Below are positions 48,358 through 56,028 of a stretch of DNA of 64,000 bases, piece by piece. This DNA is from Chitinophagaceae bacterium (lineage in GTDB: Bacteria; Bacteroidota; Bacteroidia; Chitinophagales; Chitinophagaceae), in the NCBI GenBank assembly GCA_020403425.1, contig JADBXR010000005.1:62001-126000 (forward strand). Direction: 5' to 3'. Numbering within the stretch: the first letter of the stretch is position 1; every line of letters begins with the position of its first letter. The notes under the pieces are model-generated. The model saw only the letters and a list, made by a program, of their open reading frames with translations, did not search any database and was not told the origin of the DNA. Both the position numbers and the translations under genes were made by a program.

Positions 48358-50760
48358 CTACTTCAATCTCTCCCTGAAGCCGAAGTAGTTACTAAGTCCA
48401 TAAGTTACAAAAAGTATACTGATACTGCTACAGGGCATAAGAATGGCGGCGATCATGGGGGATAAAACCCCTGAAACCGCAAAGAAAAGTCCCACCAGGT
48501 TATACAGGACCGATATCACAAAAGCTGCCAGTACCACCTGTTTGTTGGCTTTGGCCAGCCGGATGAACCGATCCAGCAATGGCAGCTGTTCTGCCGCAAG
48601 GATGGCATCGCTGGCGGGCGTAAAATTGTTGTTGCTCTCCGATACGGCTATACCGATATCGGCCTGCTGCAAGGCGCCAGCATCGTTCAGTCCGTCCCCG
48701 ATCATCATCACTTTTTTACCCTGTGCCTGCAGGGTCCTGATGGCTTCCAGTTTATCCATCGGCTGCTGGTTGAACAGCAGGATGGCATCATAACCCAATA
48801 CCTTGCGCAGGTAAGCCTGCTCACCGGCATTGTCGCCGCTCAATACGGCCAACTGGTAGTTCTTACCCAGTTTCTGCAATAAAGAAGGGATATCATCCCG
48901 GTAATGGTTCCTGAATTTGAACCGACCCCATACTTCTTCCTCGATAGCGATATACACCACCGACGCATCGTTGCTTTCCTGTGGCTCTTTGGTAACAAAT
49001 GCGGCCGAACCCAGGGTAACCAGGTCGCCATCCACAATACCCTCGATACCCTTACCCGCTATTTCACGGAAACCGCTGACCTTCTGCCCGGTATGATTTC
49101 CCGCCCATGCTGCTATCGCTTTACTGAAGGGGTGGGTTGACTGTGCTGCCAATGCCCCGATGGCCCTCACCTGTTTTTCCTGCAAAGGTTCCCCTTCATA
49201 CAGGATATCCTGATACAGGCCCGTAGTGAGTGTTCCGGTCTTGTCGAATACGATGCAGTCTGCCTCGGCCATATCTTCGATCACCTGTGCATTTCTCAGG
49301 TAAAGATGGTTACGGCCAAGGCGGCGCAGGATATTGGCATTGGTGAATGTATTGCTGAGCAACAGGGCGCATGGACAAGCAACGATCAGTACGGCGGTAA
49401 CTGACGTCCAGACCTTGGAGGGATCATGAAAGTACCACCAGGCTGCCGCAGAACCGGCTATCGTGAAGAGTATGATGGTAAAATAACGGCTGAGGAGGTG
49501 CACGAAAGAACGTTCATCATCCGGTGCCGTAACAGGCGTTTCATTGCGGTTCCAGAGTTTGGTAAGATAACTCTGCGCCACTTCCTTGATCACCAGGATC
49601 TCGATATTGCCACCGGTCTGTTTGCCACCAGCGTAAACGATCTCGCCCATCTCTTTGGCAACGGGTAAACTTTCGCCGGTCACAAAACTATAATCGATCA
49701 GTGCTTTACCACGGGTGATGATACCATCTGCAGGTATCAGCTCCTCGCTATGGATCAGCAAGGTATCGTTCAAACGGATATCCGGCAGGGTGGCCGTTTC
49801 CTGTTTCTGCTCACGGATACGGGTAACCGCAATGGGGAAGTAAGAAGTATAATCTCTTTCAAAACTCAGTTGCTGGTAGGTCTTATCCTGCAATACCCTT
49901 CCGGCCAGCATGAAAAATACGATACCGCTCATGGAATCGAAATAACCGCCGCCGGTAGCGGTCAACACTTCGTATACGCTGCGGGCAAAAGTGACCCAAA
50001 CGGCCAGCACAATGGGCGCATCTATGTTGAGAAACCTGTGTTTCAGGCTTTTCCAGGCACTGATGTAGAATTCAGAGGCGCTGTAAAAGAAAACGGGCAA
50101 TGAAAGGAACAGGTTGGCATAACGGAATACCAGCAGCAGGTTCTTCTCTTTGGCATCAATACCCAGGTATTCCGGAAAACTCATGAGCATGATATTGGCA
50201 AAACAGAAGCCGGCCACTCCGAGTTTATAGAGTTTCGATGAATCGATCCGGGTCTTTTTGGCCCCCATATCGCTGAAGCTGATATACGGCTCGTAACCGA
50301 TGCTGGTCATCAGCTCGGCCAGTTTCCGCAGGGAAAAGACCTGGTGATCGAAAACAATGTCCACTTCTTTTTTGATGAAGTTCACTTTACTGCTCAACAC
50401 ACCCGGTTCCAGACGGTGCAGGTTCTCCAGCAGCCATAAACAGCTGCTGCAATGTATCTGGGGTACGTAAAAACTGATATGGCTCTGCGAGTCGTTCTTG
50501 AAATGGATGAGGGAATCGGCGATCTTTGCGTCGTCCAGAAAAGCGAACTTGTCCTCGCGCACCTTCGTCCTGCGGCTGGTACCCGGATTATTACTGATCG
50601 TATAATAATCACACATGCCATTCTGGTTCAGGATCTCGTATACCATCTGGCAGCCGCTGCAGCAGAAGTCCTTATCATGCGCATGAAGCACTTCCTCATG
50701 GCAGTCTTCGCCACAATGATAACACCTGGGTGTGGCAGGAGAAGTAGTGAGTTTGCTCAT
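48358..50760 (-). CDS. ccoI: Copper-transporting P-type ATPase for cbb3 assembly (CcoI/FixI)
   Basis: 800 residues. An N-terminal Cys-rich domain (CYHCGEDCHEE...FCCSGCQMVY) precedes an HMA-like fold with CSSC (about 101-104). Eight predicted helices include the CPC ion-binding motif (ACPCALLLSN). The P-domain shows DKTGTLT and the N-domain region THPFSKAIAAWAG. CcoI supplies copper for the CuB centre of cbb3 oxidase. Its start codon is 3 bp from the hemerythrin-like stop, so the two are co-translated. Confidence 0.94.
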   Translation of the reverse strand: MSKLTTSPATPRCYHCGEDCHEEVLHAHDKDFCCSGCQMVYEILNQNGMCDYYTISNNPGTSRRTKVREDKFAFLDDAKIADSLIHFKNDSQSHISFYVPQIHCSSCLWLLENLHRLEPGVLSSKVNFIKKEVDIVFDHQVFSLRKLAELMTSIGYEPYISFSDMGAKKTRIDSSKLYKLGVAGFCFANIMLMSFPEYLGIDAKEKNLLLVFRYANLFLSLPVFFYSASEFYISAWKSLKHRFLNIDAPIVLAVWVTFARSVYEVLTATGGGYFDSMSGIVFFMLAGRVLQDKTYQQLSFERDYTSYFPIAVTRIREQKQETATLPDIRLNDTLLIHSEELIPADGIITRGKALIDYSFVTGESLPVAKEMGEIVYAGGKQTGGNIEILVIKEVAQSYLTKLWNRNETPVTAPDDERSFVHLLSRYFTIILFTIAGSAAAWWYFHDPSKVWTSVTAVLIVACPCALLLSNTFTNANILRRLGRNHLYLRNAQVIEDMAEADCIVFDKTGTLTTGLYQDILYEGEPLQEKQVRAIGALAAQSTHPFSKAIAAWAGNHTGQKVSGFREIAGKGIEGIVDGDLVTLGSAAFVTKEPQESNDASVVYIAIEEEVWGRFKFRNHYRDDIPSLLQKLGKNYQLAVLSGDNAGEQAYLRKVLGYDAILLFNQQPMDKLEAIRTLQAQGKKVMMIGDGLNDAGALQQADIGIAVSESNNNFTPASDAILAAEQLPLLDRFIRLAKANKQVVLAAFVISVLYNLVGLFFAVSGVLSPMIAAILMPCSSISILFVTYGLSNYFGFRERLK

Positions 50761-50762
50761 GT

Positions 50763-51284
50763 CTATTCTGCCGGTTGGGTTTTGCTACTGATAGAGGGGT
50801 ACAACAGGCTCTGTTCAATATAGATCCATTGATGGATCTGCCTTTCCAGGAAAAACAATTCATTGACACAGGCCTTCCATTCCTTACACCAGCCGGGCTG
50901 CACCACATAATTGTTCAGCAGTTGCCTGAGTTTGAGTAACAAGTTAATCATAACCTGTTGTGTTTGGTGAATATTTTCAGGAATTTTAGGAGGAATGATA
51001 TAAGACGGTCCGCCGTTTTTAATGGCAGGGAAAATAATACCGTTCTCTTTCAGGAACAGGTGGTCCAGCTCGTCCTGGAGCTTGACAAAGAGTAGCTGAA
51101 CCAGTTCATATACCGGCTCGGGTGTGACCTTATTGGACTCCTGCGAAAAATAATCGGCTATTTTATGGCAGGAATTTCTGATATCGCGCTGGCATTCCTT
51201 TTCTATTAGGTTACACAGACCTGTAGGGTCTAGTGCTTCCTGCAATTTGGTATCCCATTGTTTCATCAACATCTCCCATTCCAT
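50763..51284 (-). CDS. Hemerythrin-like di-iron protein (Ric/YtfE-related)
   Basis: 173 residues, all helical. Likely iron ligands are His 40, His 75 with Glu 80 (LDHLFLKE), His 106 and His 151 with Glu 157. The 31-residue gap between His 75 and His 106 and the 45-residue gap to His 151 closely match the ligand spacing of E. coli YtfE (129, 160, 204). The N-terminal ScdA domain is missing. Ric/YtfE proteins repair iron-sulfur centres or bind NO. It is co-transcribed with ccoI and follows the fnr-like gene, suggesting a role in oxygen or NO stress at the oxidase. Confidence 0.72.
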   Translation of the reverse strand: MEWEMLMKQWDTKLQEALDPTGLCNLIEKECQRDIRNSCHKIADYFSQESNKVTPEPVYELVQLLFVKLQDELDHLFLKENGIIFPAIKNGGPSYIIPPKIPENIHQTQQVMINLLLKLRQLLNNYVVQPGWCKEWKACVNELFFLERQIHQWIYIEQSLLYPSISSKTQPAE

Positions 51285-51341
51285 TTGAATGCAAGATACC
51301 CCGACAAGTTAGGGGGATATATGATGATGCTCAATCAAAAA

Positions 51342-51374
51342 CATGATTTTTGTCATGTTTTTGATATATATCAC
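51342..51374 (-). promoter_or_regulatory. Operator-like pair upstream of the hemerythrin-ccoI operon
   Basis: Palindrome CATGA-TTTTTG-TCATG (51342-51357) and FNR-box-like TTGAT-ATAT-ATCAC (51361-51374; one mismatch to TTGAT-N4-ATCAA) lie 58-90 bp before the hemerythrin start. The same two motif types occur upstream of ccoS. Confidence 0.65.
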
Positions 51375-51390
51375 TAATAATAATGTGTTA

Positions 51391-52092
51391 TTAATCCTGC
51401 AGGTTGGCGGCCCTGATCAGTTCCTTCTGTTTCAGGATCTTGATCTTCTTACCGTCCAGCTCCACCATACCGTCCTTTTTGAATTCAGAAAGCAGTCGGA
51501 TGGCAGATTCGGTAGCGGTTCCTACCAGATTGGCAATCTCTTCGCGTGAGAGGCGAACATTGAGGGTGATACCGTCCTCTTCAAAACCATAGGTCTCTTT
51601 GATGAACAGCAGGGTTTCGGCCAGTCGCTCCCGGATGGGCTTCTGGGCCAGGTGGGTCAATTTGATCTCGGCACGGTGCAACTCATCACTGAGCAGTTTC
51701 ATCATCTCGAAAGCCAGTCCCGGATCGAGTTTGAGTACATTTACAAACAGCTCTTTGGGGATAAAACAGATCTGCGTATCCTCCAATGCAACGGCGCTGG
51801 CACTATAGCGATCGCCGCTCAGAAGTGCGCGGTAACCCAGCACATCACCGGCTTTCAGCAGACGGATGATCTGCTCCTTGCCATCATCGCCCAGATGCGA
51901 CAGTTTTACCTTACCGTTATTGATACAGTAGACACCAAAAGGATAAGACCCCTCATTAAACAGGATCTGACCCCTTTTATAAACGTTACAGATCTTCTGT
52001 TCATTTATCTGGTTAACAAATTCATCTTTCGCCTTGCAAAAAACAGAATTGAACCTTTGTGAACAGGATTGACAAGTGCTATGATCGGTCAT
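51391..52092 (-). CDS. fnr: FNR-like Crp-family regulator with candidate Fe-S cysteines
   Basis: 233 residues. Cys 7, 10, 19 and 109 correspond to the four Fe-S ligands of E. coli FNR (20, 23, 29, 122): three match at a constant offset of 13, the third is displaced by three residues. The effector barrel (about 35-150) is followed by a winged helix with recognition segment GTATESAIRLLSEF, keeping the Glu and Arg of the FNR motif ExxSR. It lies directly upstream of the cbb3 locus, a well-known FNR target elsewhere. It has its own perfect -7 box. Confidence 0.85.
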   Translation of the reverse strand: MTDHSTCQSCSQRFNSVFCKAKDEFVNQINEQKICNVYKRGQILFNEGSYPFGVYCINNGKVKLSHLGDDGKEQIIRLLKAGDVLGYRALLSGDRYSASAVALEDTQICFIPKELFVNVLKLDPGLAFEMMKLLSDELHRAEIKLTHLAQKPIRERLAETLLFIKETYGFEEDGITLNVRLSREEIANLVGTATESAIRLLSEFKKDGMVELDGKKIKILKQKELIRAANLQD

Positions 52093-52113
52093 TGGTTTCT
52101 AGTACAATTGAGG

Positions 52114-52121
52114 CAAAATTA
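52114..52121 (-). promoter_or_regulatory. -7 promoter box of the fnr-like gene
   Basis: TAATTTTG on the minus strand, a perfect TAnnTTTG, lies 21 nt before the ATG. Confidence 0.6.
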
Positions 52122-52248
52122 GAGGTAAAATGCCATAGAATGATTCGTTTTTCGGAATTTATGGTATGATTATCGGTAAAACCAGCGACCTTACATCTGG
52201 TTTCCGGTGTCTTTTAACACAATTCATTATATATCACAGTTCAGCGTT

Positions 52249-52256
52249 TATTTTTG
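52249..52256 (+). promoter_or_regulatory. -7 promoter box of the radical SAM gene
   Basis: TATTTTTG, a perfect TAnnTTTG, ends 8 nt before the ATG at 52265 and argues against the longer frame from 52166. Confidence 0.6.
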
Positions 52257-52264
52257 CAAAATAT

Positions 52265-53296
52265 ATGCCCTATTTCAACTGGAACGATAGTATTAATTTT
52301 TTTTCAAAATTAACACCGAAAAGGCTGTGGAATGCCATCAAGGTCTACAGCAGTTACCAGCTGAGTAAACTAAGCGGCAAACCCATCCAGTGGGGCCTGC
52401 CTGTGTCCATTTCGTTCGAACCCACCACTTCCTGCAACCTCCGTTGCCCAGAATGCCCCAGTGGTATGCGCGCATTCACCCGGCCAACCGGTATGCTGGA
52501 GAACAGTTTTTTCAGGCAGACCATCGATGAGATCCACCGGGAACTGTTGTACCTGATCTTTTATTTCCAGGGTGAGCCCTACCTGAACCCCGAATTCCTG
52601 AACATGGTGAAATATGCCCATGACAAAGGCATTTATACAGCCACTTCCACCAATGCGCATTACCTGACCGACGAAAAAGCGAAACAAACGGTGGAAAGCG
52701 GACTCGACCGACTCATTATTTCCATCGATGGCACTACGCAGGAGGTTTACCAGCAATACCGTATTGGCGGCAAGCTGGATAAAGTACTGGAAGGGGCCCG
52801 CAATATCGTGAAATGGAAAAAGGAGCTGAAAAGTAAAACGCCCTTCGTATTCTTCCAGTTCCTGGTGGTAAAACCGAACGAACACCAGATAAATGCCGTC
52901 AAAGAACTGGGCAGGGAGATCGGGGTGGACCAGGTCCGTTTTAAAACAGCACAGGTCTACGATTTTGAGAACGATCCGAACCAGCTGATACCCACTAAGC
53001 TGAAATACAGCCGCTATAAAAAGGATGCCAATGGCAAAATGGTTGTAAAAAGCGGCCTCAGCAACCATTGCTGGAAATTGTGGCACGCGAACGTGATCAC
53101 CTGGGATGGCCTGGTGGTACCCTGCTGTTTCGACAAGGATGCCATGCACCAGCTGGGTAACCTGAAAACACAGAGTTTTAAGGAAACCTGGCAAAATGAT
53201 AACTATAAACAGTTCCGGCGCGAACTGCTTACCAGCCGTAAGAACATCGATATCTGCGCCAATTGCAGCGAGGGGCTGAAGGTTTGGGAATCGTGA
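52265..53296 (+). CDS. Radical SAM/SPASM-domain protein, substrate unknown
   Basis: 343 residues. The radical SAM motif is CNLRCPEC (Cys 57, 61, 64) followed by LIFYFQGEPYLNPEF. The C-terminal SPASM-like region has CWKLWHANVITWDGLVVPCCFDKDA and a final CANCSEGL, which would bind extra clusters. Proteins of this group mature peptides or modify other molecules, but no precursor peptide or maturation partner is visible nearby, so the substrate cannot be named. The gene is divergent from the fnr-like regulator. Confidence 0.85.
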   Translation: MPYFNWNDSINFFSKLTPKRLWNAIKVYSSYQLSKLSGKPIQWGLPVSISFEPTTSCNLRCPECPSGMRAFTRPTGMLENSFFRQTIDEIHRELLYLIFYFQGEPYLNPEFLNMVKYAHDKGIYTATSTNAHYLTDEKAKQTVESGLDRLIISIDGTTQEVYQQYRIGGKLDKVLEGARNIVKWKKELKSKTPFVFFQFLVVKPNEHQINAVKELGREIGVDQVRFKTAQVYDFENDPNQLIPTKLKYSRYKKDANGKMVVKSGLSNHCWKLWHANVITWDGLVVPCCFDKDAMHQLGNLKTQSFKETWQNDNYKQFRRELLTSRKNIDICANCSEGLKVWES

Positions 53297-53392
53297 GACG
53301 TGAGTGTTGAGTCGTCAGTCGTGAGAACATGCCTGCTGGTGAGTGGGCAATTGCCAATTCACCATTGCCCATTGCCCACTCACGTCTCACGA
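53291..53392. repeat. Intergenic palindrome of the GTGAGT type with nested arms
   Basis: TCGTGAGACGTGAGT (53291-53305) pairs with ACTCACGTCTCACGA (53378-53392). Inside it, GTGAGTGGGCAAT (53339-53351) pairs with ATTGCCCACTCAC (53371-53383). The overlapping arms give alternative hairpins. The element starts just inside the end of the radical SAM gene and fills the gap before the MarR promoter. Confidence 0.75.
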
Positions 53393-53414
53393 TCCACATT
53401 TCCCCCGATACCCT

Positions 53415-53422
53415 TATTTTTA
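53415..53422 (+). promoter_or_regulatory. -7 promoter box of the MarR gene
   Basis: TATTTTTA (one mismatch to TAnnTTTG) ends 7 nt before the ATG at 53430, matching the spacing at other genes in this window. Confidence 0.5.
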
Positions 53423-53429
53423 CAAAATC

Positions 53430-53882
53430 ATGGGCATAGAAAAAGATATCCAGCAGCAGTTATTCCGGAACGAATACCAGAAAGCTACGGTGAATATTAT
53501 TTTCTCCGCCAACTGGTTACAGGAAAAGATCAAGAATTTCCTGGATACGGAAGACATCACCCCGCAGCAGTATAACATACTCAGGATACTCAGGGGACAT
53601 AAAGAACCTCTTAGTACCTTACAGATACGTGAGCGGATGCTGGACAAGATGAGCGACACCAGCCGCATTGTGGAAAGACTGCAGAAAAAGAGCCTGGTGG
53701 AGAAAAAGACCTGTCCTACCGATAAACGCCTCGTAGATGTGGTGATCTCCAAAAAAGGTCTGACCCTGCTGGAGAAACTGGACAGGAAGAACAGCGAGTT
53801 GGACCAGATGCTGCACAACCTTAGTGCCGAAGAAGCCCAAACCCTGAACGGCCTGCTCGATAAAATGCGCGATGCCCGGTAA
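53430..53882 (+). CDS. MarR-family transcriptional regulator
   Basis: 150 residues. The winged helix covers LDTEDITPQQYNILRILRGHKEPLSTLQIRERMLDKMSDTSRIVERLQKKSLVEKKTCPTDKRLVDVVISKKG, flanked by the long dimerisation helices of MarR proteins. The DNA-recognition helix is KMSDTSRIVERLQKK and the wing carries CPTDKRLVDV. It probably senses a small molecule; its target is not apparent. The ATG at 53430 is chosen over the upstream 53343 because of the promoter box. Confidence 0.9.
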   Translation: MGIEKDIQQQLFRNEYQKATVNIIFSANWLQEKIKNFLDTEDITPQQYNILRILRGHKEPLSTLQIRERMLDKMSDTSRIVERLQKKSLVEKKTCPTDKRLVDVVISKKGLTLLEKLDRKNSELDQMLHNLSAEEAQTLNGLLDKMRDAR

Positions 53883-53966
53883 CGCATCCCTGTGAATTAC
53901 CTCCGTATTTCCGCGAATTCATCCACAATACAGGCAAGCCAGCCCGCATAGGTTTATCTTCGTCAT

Positions 53967-55451
53967 ATGAAGACCCTCATCCGTTCTTATCTGCTGCTGG
54001 CAGCCATCATGTTGCTGTCGGACAGCCACGCCCAGACAGGTTCACCCAATTATGAATTCAGGGGCGTGTGGATCGCTTCGGTGGTCAATATCGACTGGCC
54101 CAGTAAAAAGACCTTATCCGTTGAAGAGCAGAAAGCGGAATACATCCGTCTGCTTGACCTCCACCAGCGAAACGGCATGAATGCGATCGTGATGCAGGTT
54201 CGTCCTGCGGGAGATGTATTGTATCCCTCCCCGTTCGAGCCCTGGAGCGAATACCTCACCGGCAAACAGGGATTACCTCCCACGCCCTTTTACGATCCCA
54301 TGGAATTCATGATCGCCGAGACCCATAAACGCGGTATGGAGTTTCATGCCTGGCTGAACCCATACAGGGCAGTGTTCGATATGCTGCGATCTTCCGTATC
54401 ACCCTCCCATCTCACCAAAACACATCCTGAATGGTTCCTGGTGTACGGGGGCAAGAAATATTTCAACCCCGGCTTACCCGAAGTAAGGGAACACCTGGGC
54501 AAAGTGATACGCGATATGCTTACCCGCTACGATGTGGATGGCATACATCTGGACGACTACTTCTACCCTTACCGTATAACGGGAAAGGAATTCCCCGACC
54601 AGAAAGACTTCCTGAAATACGGAAAGGGCCTGAGCAAGGATAGCTGGAGAAGGAGCAACTGCGACAGCGTGATCCTGCTGATCCACAACATCGTACGCAG
54701 TGTAAAACCACACGTACGCTTTGGGGTAAGTCCGTTCGGCATCTGGCGCAACAAAAGCCAGGATGCCATGGGAAGTGATACCCGTGGCGGACAGACCAAT
54801 TATGATGACCTGTATGCCGATATCCTGTTATGGCTGCAGAAAGGATGGATCGACTACGTGGTGCCGCAACTGTACTGGGAACGCGGGCACAAACTGGCTG
54901 ACTATGATGTATTGCTTGACTGGTGGAACAAATACAGTTACGGCAAACACCTGTACATTGGTCACGGTATTTACCGGGCGGGAACGAATAGCGCATGGAA
55001 AAACCCCAATGAGATCCCCAAACAGATACAGGCCCTAAGGAACTACCCCACCACGCAGGGCAGCGTATACTTCAGCAGCAAGACATTCGAAAAGAACCCG
55101 TTGGGCTGGAACGACAGCCTGCGCAACCATTACTACCGCTACCCCGCACTGGTACCACCCATGCCCTGGATCGATAATTCGGCGCCTGCACAACCCCTGG
55201 TACAGAAGCTCGATAACAATATGGTGAAACTGGTGTATAAGGGCGAGGAAAAGATCAAAGCCTTTGGCGTTCTCACCCTCACGCTGAACACCGAAGTGAA
55301 ATTCGCACTGTCACAACTGGTACAGGTGGTAGTAGCCGATAAAGTGGCCGTGATCGACCTGTCTAAACTGCCAGACACCCAAAATAAACGGATCTTCTTT
55401 GTTTCGGTCGATCTTGATAACAATGTAAGCCCGATGACAGAATTAAGATAA
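53967..55451 (+). CDS. Secreted GHL10 (glycoside hydrolase-like family 10) protein
   Basis: 494 residues. Signal peptide ends near SDSHAQ. The GHL10 TIM barrel spans about 28-370: EFRGVWIASVVNIDWPSKKTLSVEEQK, MNAIVMQVRPAGDVLYPS, FHAWLNPYRAVFD, VDGIHLDDYFYPY with the acidic pair, and GVSPFGIWRN. The C-terminal ~90 residues form a small beta-sandwich. It probably cleaves a cell-wall or exopolysaccharide glycan in the periplasm or outside. A TATCTTCG box ends 4 nt before the ATG. Confidence 0.9.
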   Translation: MKTLIRSYLLLAAIMLLSDSHAQTGSPNYEFRGVWIASVVNIDWPSKKTLSVEEQKAEYIRLLDLHQRNGMNAIVMQVRPAGDVLYPSPFEPWSEYLTGKQGLPPTPFYDPMEFMIAETHKRGMEFHAWLNPYRAVFDMLRSSVSPSHLTKTHPEWFLVYGGKKYFNPGLPEVREHLGKVIRDMLTRYDVDGIHLDDYFYPYRITGKEFPDQKDFLKYGKGLSKDSWRRSNCDSVILLIHNIVRSVKPHVRFGVSPFGIWRNKSQDAMGSDTRGGQTNYDDLYADILLWLQKGWIDYVVPQLYWERGHKLADYDVLLDWWNKYSYGKHLYIGHGIYRAGTNSAWKNPNEIPKQIQALRNYPTTQGSVYFSSKTFEKNPLGWNDSLRNHYYRYPALVPPMPWIDNSAPAQPLVQKLDNNMVKLVYKGEEKIKAFGVLTLTLNTEVKFALSQLVQVVVADKVAVIDLSKLPDTQNKRIFFVSVDLDNNVSPMTELR

Positions 55452-55468
55452 CTACTAAAGTAACCGGA

Positions 55469-55939
55469 TCATTTCCATTTGCCGAAACGCTCTTCAACCG
55501 CGGCATATCGGAAGTCGAAGATTTTTTTCAGCTGGGACCTTACCATGATCACCTGTGCCAGATCGCCCAGGATCCAGAAAGGGATCTTGTAGTGTACAAT
55601 ATCCGTCATTTCCACACCTCCCTCAATCTCAGTGAAATGATGCTGGTGATGCCATAAACTGTAGGGACCGAAGCGCTGTTCATCCACAAAGTATCGCTTG
55701 TCAGACACATGTGTGATCTCCGTCATCCAGTATAGTGGGATACCCATGATAGGTCGCACGGTGTATTCAATGATCTGCCCGGGATACATGACCGGTCCAT
55801 GATGCCGGGAGGTTACCTGGAAGCCCAGATCGGGTGGGGTGATGTCTTTCAGGTTATCGGGGCGGCTGAAAAACTCCCAGGCTTCCTCCAGGGAGATCGG
55901 GATCTTTTGTACAGTTTTGAGTGAGTAGACTTTTGACAT
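55469..55939 (-). CDS. SRPBCC (START-like) family protein
   Basis: 156 residues with the START-like helix-grip fold: YSLKTVQKIPISLEEAWEFFSRPDNLKDITPPDLGFQV, then GQIIEYTVRPIMGIPLYWMTEITHV and the C-terminal helix FWILGDLAQVIMVRSQLKKIFDFRYAAVEERFGK. This is the cell-division-inhibitor-like SRPBCC subgroup found across Bacteroidota. It has a ligand cavity, but the ligand is unknown. It converges on the GHL10 gene and is divergent from the helicase-nuclease gene. Confidence 0.85.
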   Translation of the reverse strand: MSKVYSLKTVQKIPISLEEAWEFFSRPDNLKDITPPDLGFQVTSRHHGPVMYPGQIIEYTVRPIMGIPLYWMTEITHVSDKRYFVDEQRFGPYSLWHHQHHFTEIEGGVEMTDIVHYKIPFWILGDLAQVIMVRSQLKKIFDFRYAAVEERFGKWK

Positions 55940-56016
55940 GTTTGAATAACAAGTGCGTAACCAAAAAGTTCAGCTCACGCTGATCAGTTTGTACATAACC
56001 GGTGGGACGAGTTGAT

Positions 56017-56024
56017 TATCTTTA
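56017..56024 (+). promoter_or_regulatory. -7-like promoter box of the helicase-nuclease gene
   Basis: TATCTTTA (one mismatch to TAnnTTTG) ends 4 nt before the ATG at 56029, so the mRNA may be leaderless. Confidence 0.45.
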
Positions 56025-56028
56025 CCCT

